Source: Acidobacteriota bacterium
Lineage (GTDB): Bacteria; Acidobacteriota; Terriglobia; Terriglobales; Acidobacteriaceae
NCBI GenBank assembly: GCA_021851335.1
Contig: JAJZEA010000029.1
Coordinates: 1 to 38,094, forward strand
Direction: 5' to 3'
DNA: 38,094 nt
The notes beneath the pieces were generated by a model. The model was given only the letters and a program-made list of their open reading frames with translations, was not told the origin of the DNA and did not search any database. Below are positions 7,030 to 14,767 of this stretch, in pieces; the first letter of the stretch is position 1; every line of letters starts with the position of its first letter. The position numbers were made by a program, and so were the translations under genes.

Positions 7030-7455
7030 ATGGACACTCCCCGCAGCCCTATTCCGGCGATGCCAGACGCTCCTGAGAGCGTACAGGAGAAGCCCGGCTT
7101 CCGCACTAAATCCATCGGCACCAGGGTTACACCGGAGGAGTTGCGGCTGATTGAGGCTGCTGCCGAACGCGACGGGAAGAAGTTCGCCGAGTGGATTCGG
7201 GAGGCCGTCCTGAAAGCTGCGGCGGGGTCTTCTGCGGACACGGGTGAGTTGCTGCTGGAAGAACTGGCGGCGCTCCGGTACATCGTCCTGAACCTCTCAG
7301 ACGCGACCGCCCGTGCAGCCCAGAACAGCGAGAGCCTGCCGCCGGAAGTGGTGCTCCGCATCCGTGAGGCAGCCGACAGCCGCAAGCGGGCCACAGCCCG
7401 GAGGCTGCTGGAGGAGTTTCGTGCTTCGGTCACGCCATCTGGAGATGGGCGATGA
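7030..7455 (+). CDS. Ribbon-helix-helix relaxosome accessory protein (MobC/TraJ/TrwA-like)
   Basis: A 141-residue protein. The segment TRVTPEELRLIEAAAERDGKKFAEWIREAVLKAA at about residues 33-66 has the strand-helix-helix pattern of ribbon-helix-helix DNA-binding proteins found in plasmid relaxosomes; the C-terminal half is helical and charged and may oligomerise. Such proteins bind next to oriT, help the relaxase nick and often repress the operon. It overlaps the next gene by 4 nt (ATGA) and is followed by a MobF relaxase, which supports this role. An in-frame ATG at 7060 is an alternative start; no strong ribosome binding site marks either. The precise subfamily is uncertain. Confidence 0.65.
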   Translation: MDTPRSPIPAMPDAPESVQEKPGFRTKSIGTRVTPEELRLIEAAAERDGKKFAEWIREAVLKAAAGSSADTGELLLEELAALRYIVLNLSDATARAAQNSESLPPEVVLRIREAADSRKRATARRLLEEFRASVTPSGDGR

Positions 7456-8270
7456 AAAAACTCTTCATCGCCACCGTCTCTTTTTTCCTCCTCCTGGCTG
7501 CCGGGTTTGGGGTCTTTCTGCGGCCACTGCTGTACACCCTGACACCTCTTCAGAGGCATTACCTGGGAGCGTATCTGGCCAGTTCCTGGCGCGCGAGCGA
7601 TCCAAACGCGACAACCAGCATTCAGTGGATCTGGAAGTTCAAGCCTGCTACCGAGCCAGACGAGAAGAAGCCGGTAAAGAAGTCTGGCCCGAAGTTCCAG
7701 TACGAGTTGGCGCACGAGGGCGATGTGCTTCCCATTCCGGCCCGTGAGTTGCTGTGGAAGGGCGACGTTCTCCCGTTCTGGATGACTCGTAAGGCAGAGC
7801 TGGACGGCTGGGCCGGAGTCGAACTGGGACTCCCCACGGAGATGAATTCGGCCAAACTTGCGCCTCTGCTTCGCGATGGTTTCTTTGAGGGAGAACCGGC
7901 GTGGCGGTTCTTCGTGCAGCCAATCGTCCTGCTTGGCCTTGGCTGCGTGCTTTTGTGGATGCTCCAGCGGTGGCGGGACGTAGACCGGGAGCGGGACAGG
8001 TGGAACCCGCCCGTCCCGGTGTGGCGGAAAGCTGGGCAGAAGCTGATCGACTCCGGGGCCGGATTGAAGCAAACCTTGGCCTCTAAAACGAGGCCGCTGG
8101 CGCTCCCTCCGGTGGCATCGGCGCGTGTCATCGAGGCCATGCCAGACTCGAAACCTGCTCCCAAAGCCATACCGGTTGAGCCATCCTCTGCGGCGATTCC
8201 ACCTGTACCGGAAGTCTCTAGGTCAACGAATCGGGATGCCATCTGGGATGAAGCGAAAGGTCTGGAATGA
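7452..8270 (+). CDS. Mobilization-module membrane protein, like the N-terminal part of a coupling protein
   Basis: A 272-residue protein with two predicted membrane segments (about residues 4-25 and 154-172), about 125 exported or periplasmic residues between them, and a Pro/Ala-rich cytoplasmic tail. This two-helix layout, and phrases such as LTPLQRHYLGAYL after the first helix, resemble the membrane anchor of TraD/TrwB-type coupling proteins. No Walker A or B motif or ATPase domain follows. It may be a split or remnant coupling protein, or a different membrane component that contacts a host transfer channel. It is coupled to the accessory gene by a 4-nt overlap and ends 37 nt before the relaxase start. 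Family assignment is tentative. Confidence 0.5.
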   Translation: MKKLFIATVSFFLLLAAGFGVFLRPLLYTLTPLQRHYLGAYLASSWRASDPNATTSIQWIWKFKPATEPDEKKPVKKSGPKFQYELAHEGDVLPIPARELLWKGDVLPFWMTRKAELDGWAGVELGLPTEMNSAKLAPLLRDGFFEGEPAWRFFVQPIVLLGLGCVLLWMLQRWRDVDRERDRWNPPVPVWRKAGQKLIDSGAGLKQTLASKTRPLALPPVASARVIEAMPDSKPAPKAIPVEPSSAAIPPVPEVSRSTNRDAIWDEAKGLE

Positions 8271-8307
8271 TGCCACACCAGAAATCCAGAACGCAGGAAG
8301 ATGCTCT

Positions 8308-11085
8308 GTGCTGACGCTGTCCAAACCGTTGTCAGCGGGTCAGGTACGCACGTACCATGAGCGGGAGTTTGCATCCGAGCGGCAGAACTATTGGAGTCGC
8401 GACCAACAAGGCTATAGCGAGTGGCAGGGGCAGCTTGCGAAAGAGTGGGGGCTGTCCGGTGCCGTGGGTGACGAACAGTTTGCTCGGCTGACCGAAGGCC
8501 AGCATCCTTTTACCGAAAAACAGATGGTGCGGCATCAGGTGTCGCGTACCTATGAAGGCAAAGACGGCAAAGAAGTCACCAGCATGGAGCACCGTGCAGG
8601 ATGGGATGCGACGTTCTCCGCGCCCAAGTCCGTTTCGTTAACGGCGTTGGTGGGTGGTGATGAGCGCGTGCGATTGGCGCACCGTGAAAGTGTTCGCGTT
8701 GCCTTGAGTGAATTGGAGCATTACGCGCAGGCGCGTATAGGCAATGTCCATCTACCAGAGACTACGGGTAAGTTCGCCGTTGCCACGTTTGAGCACGATA
8801 CCGCACGGCCAGTGGAGGGTTACGCCGCTCCGCAGTTGCATACGCATTCGGTCATCTTCAATGTCACCGAACGCGATAACGGCCAGACACGTTCTCTTCA
8901 GCCGCGCGAGCTGTATGCTTCGCAGCACTTCGCGACGGCCATCTACCGCGCGGAGCTGGCCACGCGCTTGCAGCAGTTGGGCTACGAGATCGAGCGTGGC
9001 AAGTATGGACAGCCGGAGATCAAAGGCTACTCGCGTGAATACTTGGAGGCATCCAGCCCACGCCGCGAACAGATCAAAGACCATCTTCGGGAGCAAGGTT
9101 TGGATGGCGCGGGAGCGGCTCAGGTCGCGGCGCACTTCACGCGTGATCGGAAGGAGTTGCTGTCTCCAGAAGAGGTACAGCGTCAGCATCGCGAACTCGC
9201 CGCTTCGTTTGGACATCAGGCAGACCATGTTGTGGCAGCAGCGCGTGAACGCAGCCAGCAACATCAGCAGGAACGAAGCCCGGAGTTGATTGCGCAGCAG
9301 TCCGTTACTTACGCGCGTGACCATCTTTTTGAGAAGTCCGCCGTGCAGGACCGCCGCGCTCTGTATGAAACCGCGTTGCAGCGTGGGATGGGCGAAGTGA
9401 CGTATAGCCAGGTGCAGCAGGAAGTGGACAGACGTTTTGAGTCCGGCGAATTTCGGCAAGCGTCTGCATCCGTGCGTGGCCCGCAAATAACGACCGCTAC
9501 GATGCTGCGCATGGAACGAGAGATCATCGACATGCTCCATAAGAGCAATGACCAACATCGACCGATGTTGGTGGAAGGCCGGGAACGGTTCGATACGGTA
9601 GCCCGTCACTCCGAGTTGAATGTTTCGCAGCGTCAGGCAATCGAGGAAGTCTTTTCTGCGCGGGAGAAGATCGTCGGCATGGATGGCGTAGCTGGTGCGG
9701 GCAAGACGACCACCTTAGCCGTGGTCCGTGAAGGAGCGGAACGGGAGGGTTATGCGATAGAAGGTTTTGCGCCTACGTCTCGTGCGGCGCAGAAGCTGGG
9801 CGAAGCTGGAATCGAAACATCTACGCTCCAGATGCATCTTGCGCGTGGTGAAAAACCAGACACGGGCGAAAAGCGGCTGTACGTTCTGGATGAGTCTTCT
9901 CTCGCCTCTACCAAACAGATGCACGACTTCCTGACGCGCCTGCACCCGAATGACCGTGTGTTGCTGGTGGGAGACAAGCGCCAGCATGAGGCTGTGGAAG
10001 CGGGCAGACCATTTGCTCAGTTGCAGCAGGCGGGCATGAAGACTGTTTCTCTGGACCAGATCGTCCGTCAGAAAGACCCGGAGTTGCGGAACGTAGTCGA
10101 GCAGCTTGCGCGTGGCGAGGTAGGCGCAGCAGTAAAGAGCTTGGACGAGCAAGGGCGCGTGCATCAGCTCCCAGGCCGCGAGGAACGCATCGACGCGATA
10201 GCAAAAGAGTATGCGAAGGCCTCAGAGAAGACGCTTGTCGTCTCGCCTGACAACCGCTCACGTATGGAGATCAACAGTCGTATCCACAGGGAGTTGCAGC
10301 AGCGTGGAGTCGTCGGCAAGGTAGAATATCCTGTGCAGACGTTAGTACAGCGTCAGGAACTTACCGGCGCAGCACGCACATGGGCAGAAAAGTACGAAGT
10401 CGGGGATGTATTGCGCTATAGCCGAGGTTCAAAAGAGACCGGCATTCAGAAGGGTGAGTACGCCCGCGTGGTTGGTGTCGATGCTGCGCACAATCAAATC
10501 ACCGTTGCTTTACTTGACGGACGGCAGCAGAGCTACGATCCCCGTCGCCAGCAGGGGGTCTCCGTTTACCGCGAGGAGCAGCGTGCATTTTCTGTTGGCG
10601 ACCGCATTCAGTTCAGCGCGCCTGACAACCAGTTGAAGATCGCTAACCGTGAACTCGCGACCGTCGAACGGATCAGCAATGGCAAATTCAATCTGCGGAT
10701 GGATGGTGGCCGTTCGGTTGAGATCGACCCGCTGCGAAACCCGCATCTCGATCATGGTTATGCCGTGACCAGCCACTCCAGCCAGGGACAGACCGCAGAG
10801 CGCGTGCTGGTGCATGTCGATACCGAACTCGGCGCAAAAGACCTCCTCAACAACCGCATGGCGTATGTTTCGATTTCGCGCGGTGCGCAGGACGCGCAGA
10901 TATTCACCAACGACCGCGAAAAGTTGCCCGTTGCGCTTGGACATGAGGTATCGCAGCGGAGTGCTCATGCGCCGAACGTTGGAATGGAAAAAGGTGTTGC
11001 GCCGCAGCAAGACCTCGGTGAAAAGATGAAACCGCAGTCTGTGCAGGAGCAGGACATTTCGTATGGCTTCTCTATCGGGCGATAG
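8308..11085 (+). CDS. MobF-family conjugative relaxase-helicase (TrwC/TraI-like)
   Basis: About 925 residues from the GTG at 8308, chosen because MobF relaxases begin M-L-T-L-S-K and AGGAAG lies 7 nt upstream; the frame is open further upstream but overlaps the preceding gene. N-terminal TrwC relaxase domain: LTLSKPLSAGQVRTYH, candidate nicking tyrosines Tyr16 and Tyr28, and metal-binding histidines His164, His178 and His180 (APQLHTHSVIF). Then a superfamily-1 RecD-like helicase: Walker A GVAGAGKTTT near residue 460, Walker B YVLDESS, LLVGDKRQ, and C-terminal TSHSSQGQTAE and MAYVSISRG motifs. It nicks oriT, stays attached to the strand and unwinds it for transfer. No type IV secretion genes are in the window, so the element may be mobilizable rather than self-transmissible. 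Confidence 0.93.
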   Translation: MLTLSKPLSAGQVRTYHEREFASERQNYWSRDQQGYSEWQGQLAKEWGLSGAVGDEQFARLTEGQHPFTEKQMVRHQVSRTYEGKDGKEVTSMEHRAGWDATFSAPKSVSLTALVGGDERVRLAHRESVRVALSELEHYAQARIGNVHLPETTGKFAVATFEHDTARPVEGYAAPQLHTHSVIFNVTERDNGQTRSLQPRELYASQHFATAIYRAELATRLQQLGYEIERGKYGQPEIKGYSREYLEASSPRREQIKDHLREQGLDGAGAAQVAAHFTRDRKELLSPEEVQRQHRELAASFGHQADHVVAAARERSQQHQQERSPELIAQQSVTYARDHLFEKSAVQDRRALYETALQRGMGEVTYSQVQQEVDRRFESGEFRQASASVRGPQITTATMLRMEREIIDMLHKSNDQHRPMLVEGRERFDTVARHSELNVSQRQAIEEVFSAREKIVGMDGVAGAGKTTTLAVVREGAEREGYAIEGFAPTSRAAQKLGEAGIETSTLQMHLARGEKPDTGEKRLYVLDESSLASTKQMHDFLTRLHPNDRVLLVGDKRQHEAVEAGRPFAQLQQAGMKTVSLDQIVRQKDPELRNVVEQLARGEVGAAVKSLDEQGRVHQLPGREERIDAIAKEYAKASEKTLVVSPDNRSRMEINSRIHRELQQRGVVGKVEYPVQTLVQRQELTGAARTWAEKYEVGDVLRYSRGSKETGIQKGEYARVVGVDAAHNQITVALLDGRQQSYDPRRQQGVSVYREEQRAFSVGDRIQFSAPDNQLKIANRELATVERISNGKFNLRMDGGRSVEIDPLRNPHLDHGYAVTSHSSQGQTAERVLVHVDTELGAKDLLNNRMAYVSISRGAQDAQIFTNDREKLPVALGHEVSQRSAHAPNVGMEKGVAPQQDLGEKMKPQSVQEQDISYGFSIGR

Positions 11086-11481
11086 CTCATCCATGTTCCA
11101 AATCGTTTGAGCAGTACACCTGAAAACTACATCGAAATCTGTTTTTTGCGGATGAAGTCTCCTCCGCGCTGCGACCGCTTGCGCGTTCTCCGCTACCACC
11201 TCTGCGGGGCTGTTCCTCCCCGCAACGCCCGCCCTATAAATCCTGTGCGCTGACGCGCACGTATGCGGAAACCAGACTTTCCCTAAGGGGTCTCCCCTCG
11301 CGCTCTCCAAGGCCATTCGCCCTGCGGGTTTTGGCTCCCCCACGCTACGCGCGGTCCCCCCAAAAAGCTCCGCTCGAAGACCTTTCCGTTTGCTACCCCC
11401 GCCTTCGCCAGGAGGCGTTCGGCATGTACATGCCGCGTGTCTACGCGGACGTGCAAAAGCCAAACCCAAGGAGCAGACACC
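11086..11481. other. Intergenic region between relaxase and ardC
   Basis: About 400 nt with no supported gene. Two small hairpins are visible: TGCGGGG/CCCCGCA (11203-11209, 11218-11224) and GTGCGC-TGAC-GCGCAC (11245-11260). Neither has a T-tract. The end carries AAGGAG (11468-11473), the ribosome binding site of ardC. No promoter can be named with confidence. Confidence 0.4.
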
Positions 11482-12381
11482 ATGAATACCATCGACAACA
11501 CCAACACTGTCGCCATCAACGGCAAGAAGCCTTCCACCAAGCAGGAAATGATTGCCGCTAACATCAAGCTACTGATTGAGCAGTTGGAGGCCGGACACTC
11601 GGAAGCCCTCACCAACTACCTCACGGCGATGAGCCGTTTTCATAACTACTCGTTCGGCAATGTGCTCGAAATAGCGAGACAAATGCCCGCAGCCACGAAA
11701 GTAGCGGGGTTCTGGACGTGGAAGAACCTTGGCCGCAATGTGAAGGCCGGACAGAAGGGTATCCGCATTCTTGCCCCCATCGTCGGCGTTCGCCGCAAGA
11801 AAGACAGCGAAGCTCAGAAGGACATCACCAAGCAGAACGAGCGTGTGTTGGTGGGTTTTCGTAACGCCTATGTTTTCGACATCTCCCAGACAGACGGCGT
11901 AGACCTGCCTGCGATGCACGAAGTAAACGGCGACCCCGGAGAGAGTATTGACCGTTTGGCCGCATTCCTCAAAGGCAAGGGCATTCAGCTTGTCTATAAT
12001 CCCAACATCGCGCCAGCCCTTGGCGTCAGCTATGGCGGGCGCATTGCCATCCTGCCCGGTCAGTCGAAGGCCGAAGAGTTTTCAACGTTAGTGCATGAGA
12101 CGGCGCACGAGCTACTGCACAAAGCCGACCGCCGCACTGCTACCACCAAGACCGTGCGCGAGACAGAAGCCGAGGCCGTGGCGTTTGTTGTCGGAAAGGC
12201 AGTAGGTCTGGTGACAGGCTCCGCGTCCGCCGACTATATCCAGCTTTACCACGGCAACGCATCATTGTTGGCCGAGAGCTTGGAAGTCATCCAGCAGACG
12301 GCCAGCGTCATCCTCGCCGCCTTGGAACCACCTGTCACGGAGGACAGAGCCAGCCAGGAACTCGAAGAGATCGCAGCATGA
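11482..12381 (+). CDS. ardC: ArdC-type antirestriction protein with zincin domain
   Basis: 299 residues from the ATG at 11482, with AAGGAG 8 nt upstream. The N-terminal half matches the ArdC single-stranded-DNA-binding domain: TNYLTAMSRFHNYSFGN, then GFWTWKNLGRNVKAGQKGI and RNAYVFDISQTDG. The C-terminal half is a metallopeptidase-like domain with HETAH (His205, Glu206, His209) followed by RETEAEAVAF, whose glutamates at about 228-230 could supply the third ligand. Related plasmid ArdC proteins protect incoming DNA from restriction. Its place after the relaxase fits a leading-region gene expressed early in the recipient. Confidence 0.85.
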   Translation: MNTIDNTNTVAINGKKPSTKQEMIAANIKLLIEQLEAGHSEALTNYLTAMSRFHNYSFGNVLEIARQMPAATKVAGFWTWKNLGRNVKAGQKGIRILAPIVGVRRKKDSEAQKDITKQNERVLVGFRNAYVFDISQTDGVDLPAMHEVNGDPGESIDRLAAFLKGKGIQLVYNPNIAPALGVSYGGRIAILPGQSKAEEFSTLVHETAHELLHKADRRTATTKTVRETEAEAVAFVVGKAVGLVTGSASADYIQLYHGNASLLAESLEVIQQTASVILAALEPPVTEDRASQELEEIAA

Positions 12382-12415
12382 AAGAAGCAGCTTGATGCAA
12401 ACGAACCACCAGACG

Positions 12416-12489
12416 AGAGGCGGAGAACTTGCCGCCTCTTTCCCCATGCCTGAAAAATCGCGGGGAGAAACCGGCAAGGTTTCTCCCCG
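12416..12489. terminator. Tandem hairpin terminators between convergent ardC and abiEii
   Basis: AGAGGCGG/CCGCCTCT (12416-12423, 12432-12439) is followed by TTT on the plus strand and can end ardC transcription. A second, perfect 12-bp stem (12461-12472 with 12478-12489, 5-nt loop) is followed on the minus strand by CGATTTTT, an intrinsic terminator for the AbiE operon coming the other way. No gene is supported in 12382-12640. Confidence 0.6.
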
Positions 12490-12640
12490 TACCCCTTTTC
12501 CAGCCACCGGCCTTCGCTCGCCGGCTGCGCGCCCGGATTCCAGTTCCTCCTCCGGGACCTGCCCCTTTACTCGGTGGGAACCGCAGAGCGTTTTGCTTTG
12601 TTTGAATACGACCTTGGTTTGTGACCGTTTTGCAGAGTGC

Positions 12641-13669
12641 TTAGGGTTTCATTCGAGCGTTGATCTCATGGGCAAGATCAACGCAGCGTGTCATCAGTTC
12701 GGAAAACGGTAGCGGTTCGTCGAAAAACAGGCCTTCTTCAATCATCGACTCATAATCTTCCTTCAATGCCGTTCGAGCTTCTTCTGTGGGTGCAAGGACA
12801 AGCTCACCTTGGATAGCGTGGTTGTAGTCGATGCGTTGTCCTGAAGCGTCCTTTTCCGAGAAAAACCATCCCTTGTGTGTTGCGACGGCCTGAGCTGTTG
12901 GCTTGTCCTGAATTGCAGTCGTAGCAAGTCCCGCATCCTGCATACGAATCAGATCGGAGAAATGTCGGCTGAAGCGGTGGCTGATTCCATGTTTTCCTTG
13001 CAGGCAATATACATGCGCTGCCGTTGCTTTCTCCCAGAATATGCGGGAAGGAAGCATGACCCTTGGAGATGCTTGAGGGAACTCTACTTCTTCGACGTAT
13101 GGAGCTGCATCGCAGACGACAGAACTGTTCTGACTTGGCTCTCCGCTTGAGCGGGCCCCAAATTCGAGCTTGACGCGGGGAAGGACGTAGCTTGATGCCT
13201 CAAGCAGTGGCTTGTATTCGATGAAGAGATTGCAGTCTTCCGCTGAAACGGAGATGTCCTCTACGGAAGCCAAGGAAGCCGCCACGAACGGGAGAGCTTC
13301 TTTGGCAACCCAACCCGGCAGACGCTCTTTTCGGATGGCGTCGCTCCACTTCTTCTCCTGCGACCTGGAAGCCGGTAGAGGATCAATGCTGTTCTGCTGC
13401 CCCACCAAGTCAGGTGCAAGTTGGTAGATGTCATACGTTAGGTCGATGTCTTCCGAGAACCGCTCAATCGCGTGATAGACCTTGGAAAGGGCTGTGCCCC
13501 CTTTGAAGACGAGATGCTTGCCCAGATCTGATGAGAAAAGAATGTCCAGAGAGCGGACAACCCAGATGTCCTTTTCCAGAAGCTGCGCAGGGCGGCCAGA
13601 GGCGCTGGCAGCCTGCAGCAACGCTTCTCGTTGTTCTGACCGCGATAGTGCGAAGTAATGTTCAGCCAT
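12641..13669 (-). CDS. abiEii: Nucleotidyltransferase toxin AbiEii
   Basis: A 342-residue protein of the AbiEii/AbiGii nucleotidyltransferase family. The N-terminal catalytic core is visible: LEKDIWVVR (Lys33, Asp34), then FKGGTALSKVY (residues 55-65) and IERFSEDIDLTYD with Asp74 and Asp76 as metal ligands, the GG(S/T)...D-x-D signature of polymerase-beta-like transferases. Related AbiEii toxins act in abortive phage infection and type IV toxin-antitoxin systems by modifying RNA with nucleotides. It overlaps the upstream antitoxin gene by 8 nt, as in known abiE operons. The length is normal and no lesion is seen. Confidence 0.88.
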   Translation of the reverse strand: MAEHYFALSRSEQREALLQAASASGRPAQLLEKDIWVVRSLDILFSSDLGKHLVFKGGTALSKVYHAIERFSEDIDLTYDIYQLAPDLVGQQNSIDPLPASRSQEKKWSDAIRKERLPGWVAKEALPFVAASLASVEDISVSAEDCNLFIEYKPLLEASSYVLPRVKLEFGARSSGEPSQNSSVVCDAAPYVEEVEFPQASPRVMLPSRIFWEKATAAHVYCLQGKHGISHRFSRHFSDLIRMQDAGLATTAIQDKPTAQAVATHKGWFFSEKDASGQRIDYNHAIQGELVLAPTEEARTALKEDYESMIEEGLFFDEPLPFSELMTRCVDLAHEINARMKP

Positions 13670-14255
13670 GATATGCGGCCTGTCCTACAGCACTCGCTAC
13701 CCAGGAGGGCAGCCTTGCGGAGTGTTGTGAGACTTTTTGCAGTTCAGTCGGTGGTACACGCTCACGAATCTTCTTTGCCACACTCACGGCTCTTTCTGGC
13801 CCGGCCCATCCCAACGCGCGGACAATCTGCCCGGCGGGTTCATTTGCCAGAGTCAGCTTCCACGGGCTTGCATGGCGCAGATGGATGGTCTGCTTTCCCA
13901 TAGAAAGGTTCCGTGTGCGCCCAGAAGTGAGGTAAATGGTGCGCGTGGGAACCTGCGTGGTCAGGCCGAATGCGTTGGCGGCTGCGGCCTCTGACGAGAC
14001 GATGGTTTCTCCACGAACGCGTGACAGTCGCTCAATCAGGGTTTCGACGGCAGGAGCGCGTTTCCCGAACTTCCCAGCAACCGGGAGGACATACAGGCCG
14101 CGCCCGGCACGCAGAAGCTCGCCGCTTTTCACGAGCCGCGAAAGCGCCTGATCGACAGCCGCGCGATTTCCCAGGTGCAGCAACGCCTTAGCAAACAGGG
14201 GCGTTCCCTCTGGGAGCTTTGCAGCTTCAGCCATGATTTGTTCGTTCAGGTGCAT
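13662..14255 (-). CDS. abiEi: AbiEi-type antitoxin and transcriptional regulator
   Basis: A 197-residue protein with an N-terminal winged-helix-like region (about residues 1-60: LGNRAAVDQALSRLVKSGEL followed by RAGRGLYVLP) and a C-terminal antitoxin domain, the pattern of AbiEi/DUF6088-like antitoxins. GGAG lies 7 nt before the ATG at 14255. It should neutralise AbiEii and repress its own promoter; an inverted repeat at 14267-14294 directly upstream is the likely operator. The pair would help maintain the island and may defend against phage. Confidence 0.82.
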   Translation of the reverse strand: MHLNEQIMAEAAKLPEGTPLFAKALLHLGNRAAVDQALSRLVKSGELLRAGRGLYVLPVAGKFGKRAPAVETLIERLSRVRGETIVSSEAAAANAFGLTTQVPTRTIYLTSGRTRNLSMGKQTIHLRHASPWKLTLANEPAGQIVRALGWAGPERAVSVAKKIRERVPPTELQKVSQHSARLPSWVASAVGQAAYHG

Positions 14256-14266
14256 CTACAAACTCC

Positions 14267-14294
14267 TGTCAGAAGTTTATCACTATTTCTGACA
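14267..14294 (-). promoter_or_regulatory. Inverted-repeat operator of the abiE operon
   Basis: TGTCAGAA (14267-14274) and TTCTGACA (14287-14294) form a perfect 8-bp inverted repeat with a 12-nt centre that holds an AT-rich -10-like sequence on the minus strand (GATAAACT). It lies 11 nt upstream of the abiEi start. AbiEi antitoxins are known to autorepress by binding inverted repeats; the match here is positional inference. Confidence 0.6.
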
Positions 14295-14451
14295 TAAGGC
14301 GTGATGCTTACCTGATTGTCGATTGAATTGCAGGAGAGGGCGTCTCCTCAAACCGGCGCTCTTAGGCTTATAGAAAAATGTGAGATTTACACATAAAGTT
14401 TCACATCACTGGGAATGCTCGACATAACATGTTTATTATCAGCACTATATC

Positions 14452-14523
14452 GGCAGACACAGCGGACTTAAAATCCGCAGACCCTAGCCGGTCGTGGGGG
14501 TTCAAGTCCCCCTCCGGGCACCA
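14452..14523 (+). repeat. tRNA-Leu(UAA) 3' fragment, attachment site at the island's right end
   Basis: The sequence holds the end of a D-loop (GGCAGAC), a perfect anticodon stem-loop with anticodon TAA, a long leucine-type variable arm, a T-arm (GGGGGTTCAAGTCCCCC) and an acceptor 3' strand CCGGGCA with CCA. The matching 5' acceptor strand (GCCCGG) and the first part of the D-arm are absent; AT-rich unrelated sequence stands there. This is not a functional tRNA. It is what integration into a tRNA 3' end leaves at the far end of an element, and places the island to the left. A terminator follows at 14547-14573. Confidence 0.8.
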
Positions 14524-14546
14524 CATAATAAAAGATTGAATGCGAT

Positions 14547-14573
14547 TTAGCCTCTCGAAAATTGAGAGGCTAA
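14547..14573 (+). terminator. Terminator downstream of the tRNA-Leu fragment
   Basis: A 10-bp stem TTAGCCTCTC/GAGAGGCTAA with a 7-nt loop follows the CCA end by about 23 nt and is followed by an AT-rich tail. It is probably the native terminator of the original tRNA-Leu gene and so marks resident chromosome. The 195 nt from here to glmS hold nothing else I can support. Confidence 0.5.
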
Positions 14574-14767
14574 GATTATTTGGTGGCTGTTCTGATGGCT
14601 GTCAGTTGCGATAGACATGCGCGCAATCAGGCATCGCTGAGTTCATATTTGTCGGAAACGTCAATCGGTGACCGAACGCTAGGATTATGAACAGATCACT
14701 CAAGCAAACTGTATTGCCTATGAGCAAACGTTATTGCGTTGGTACAACTGCGGCTTCCTTGGAGGGG

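Noticed and set aside
14452..14523. A functional tRNA-Leu gene
   Set aside because: The 5' acceptor strand complementary to CCGGGC is missing, so it cannot fold as a full tRNA.
1..14523. Integrase or type IV secretion genes on the island
   Set aside because: None is found in the window; any such genes would have to be left of position 1.
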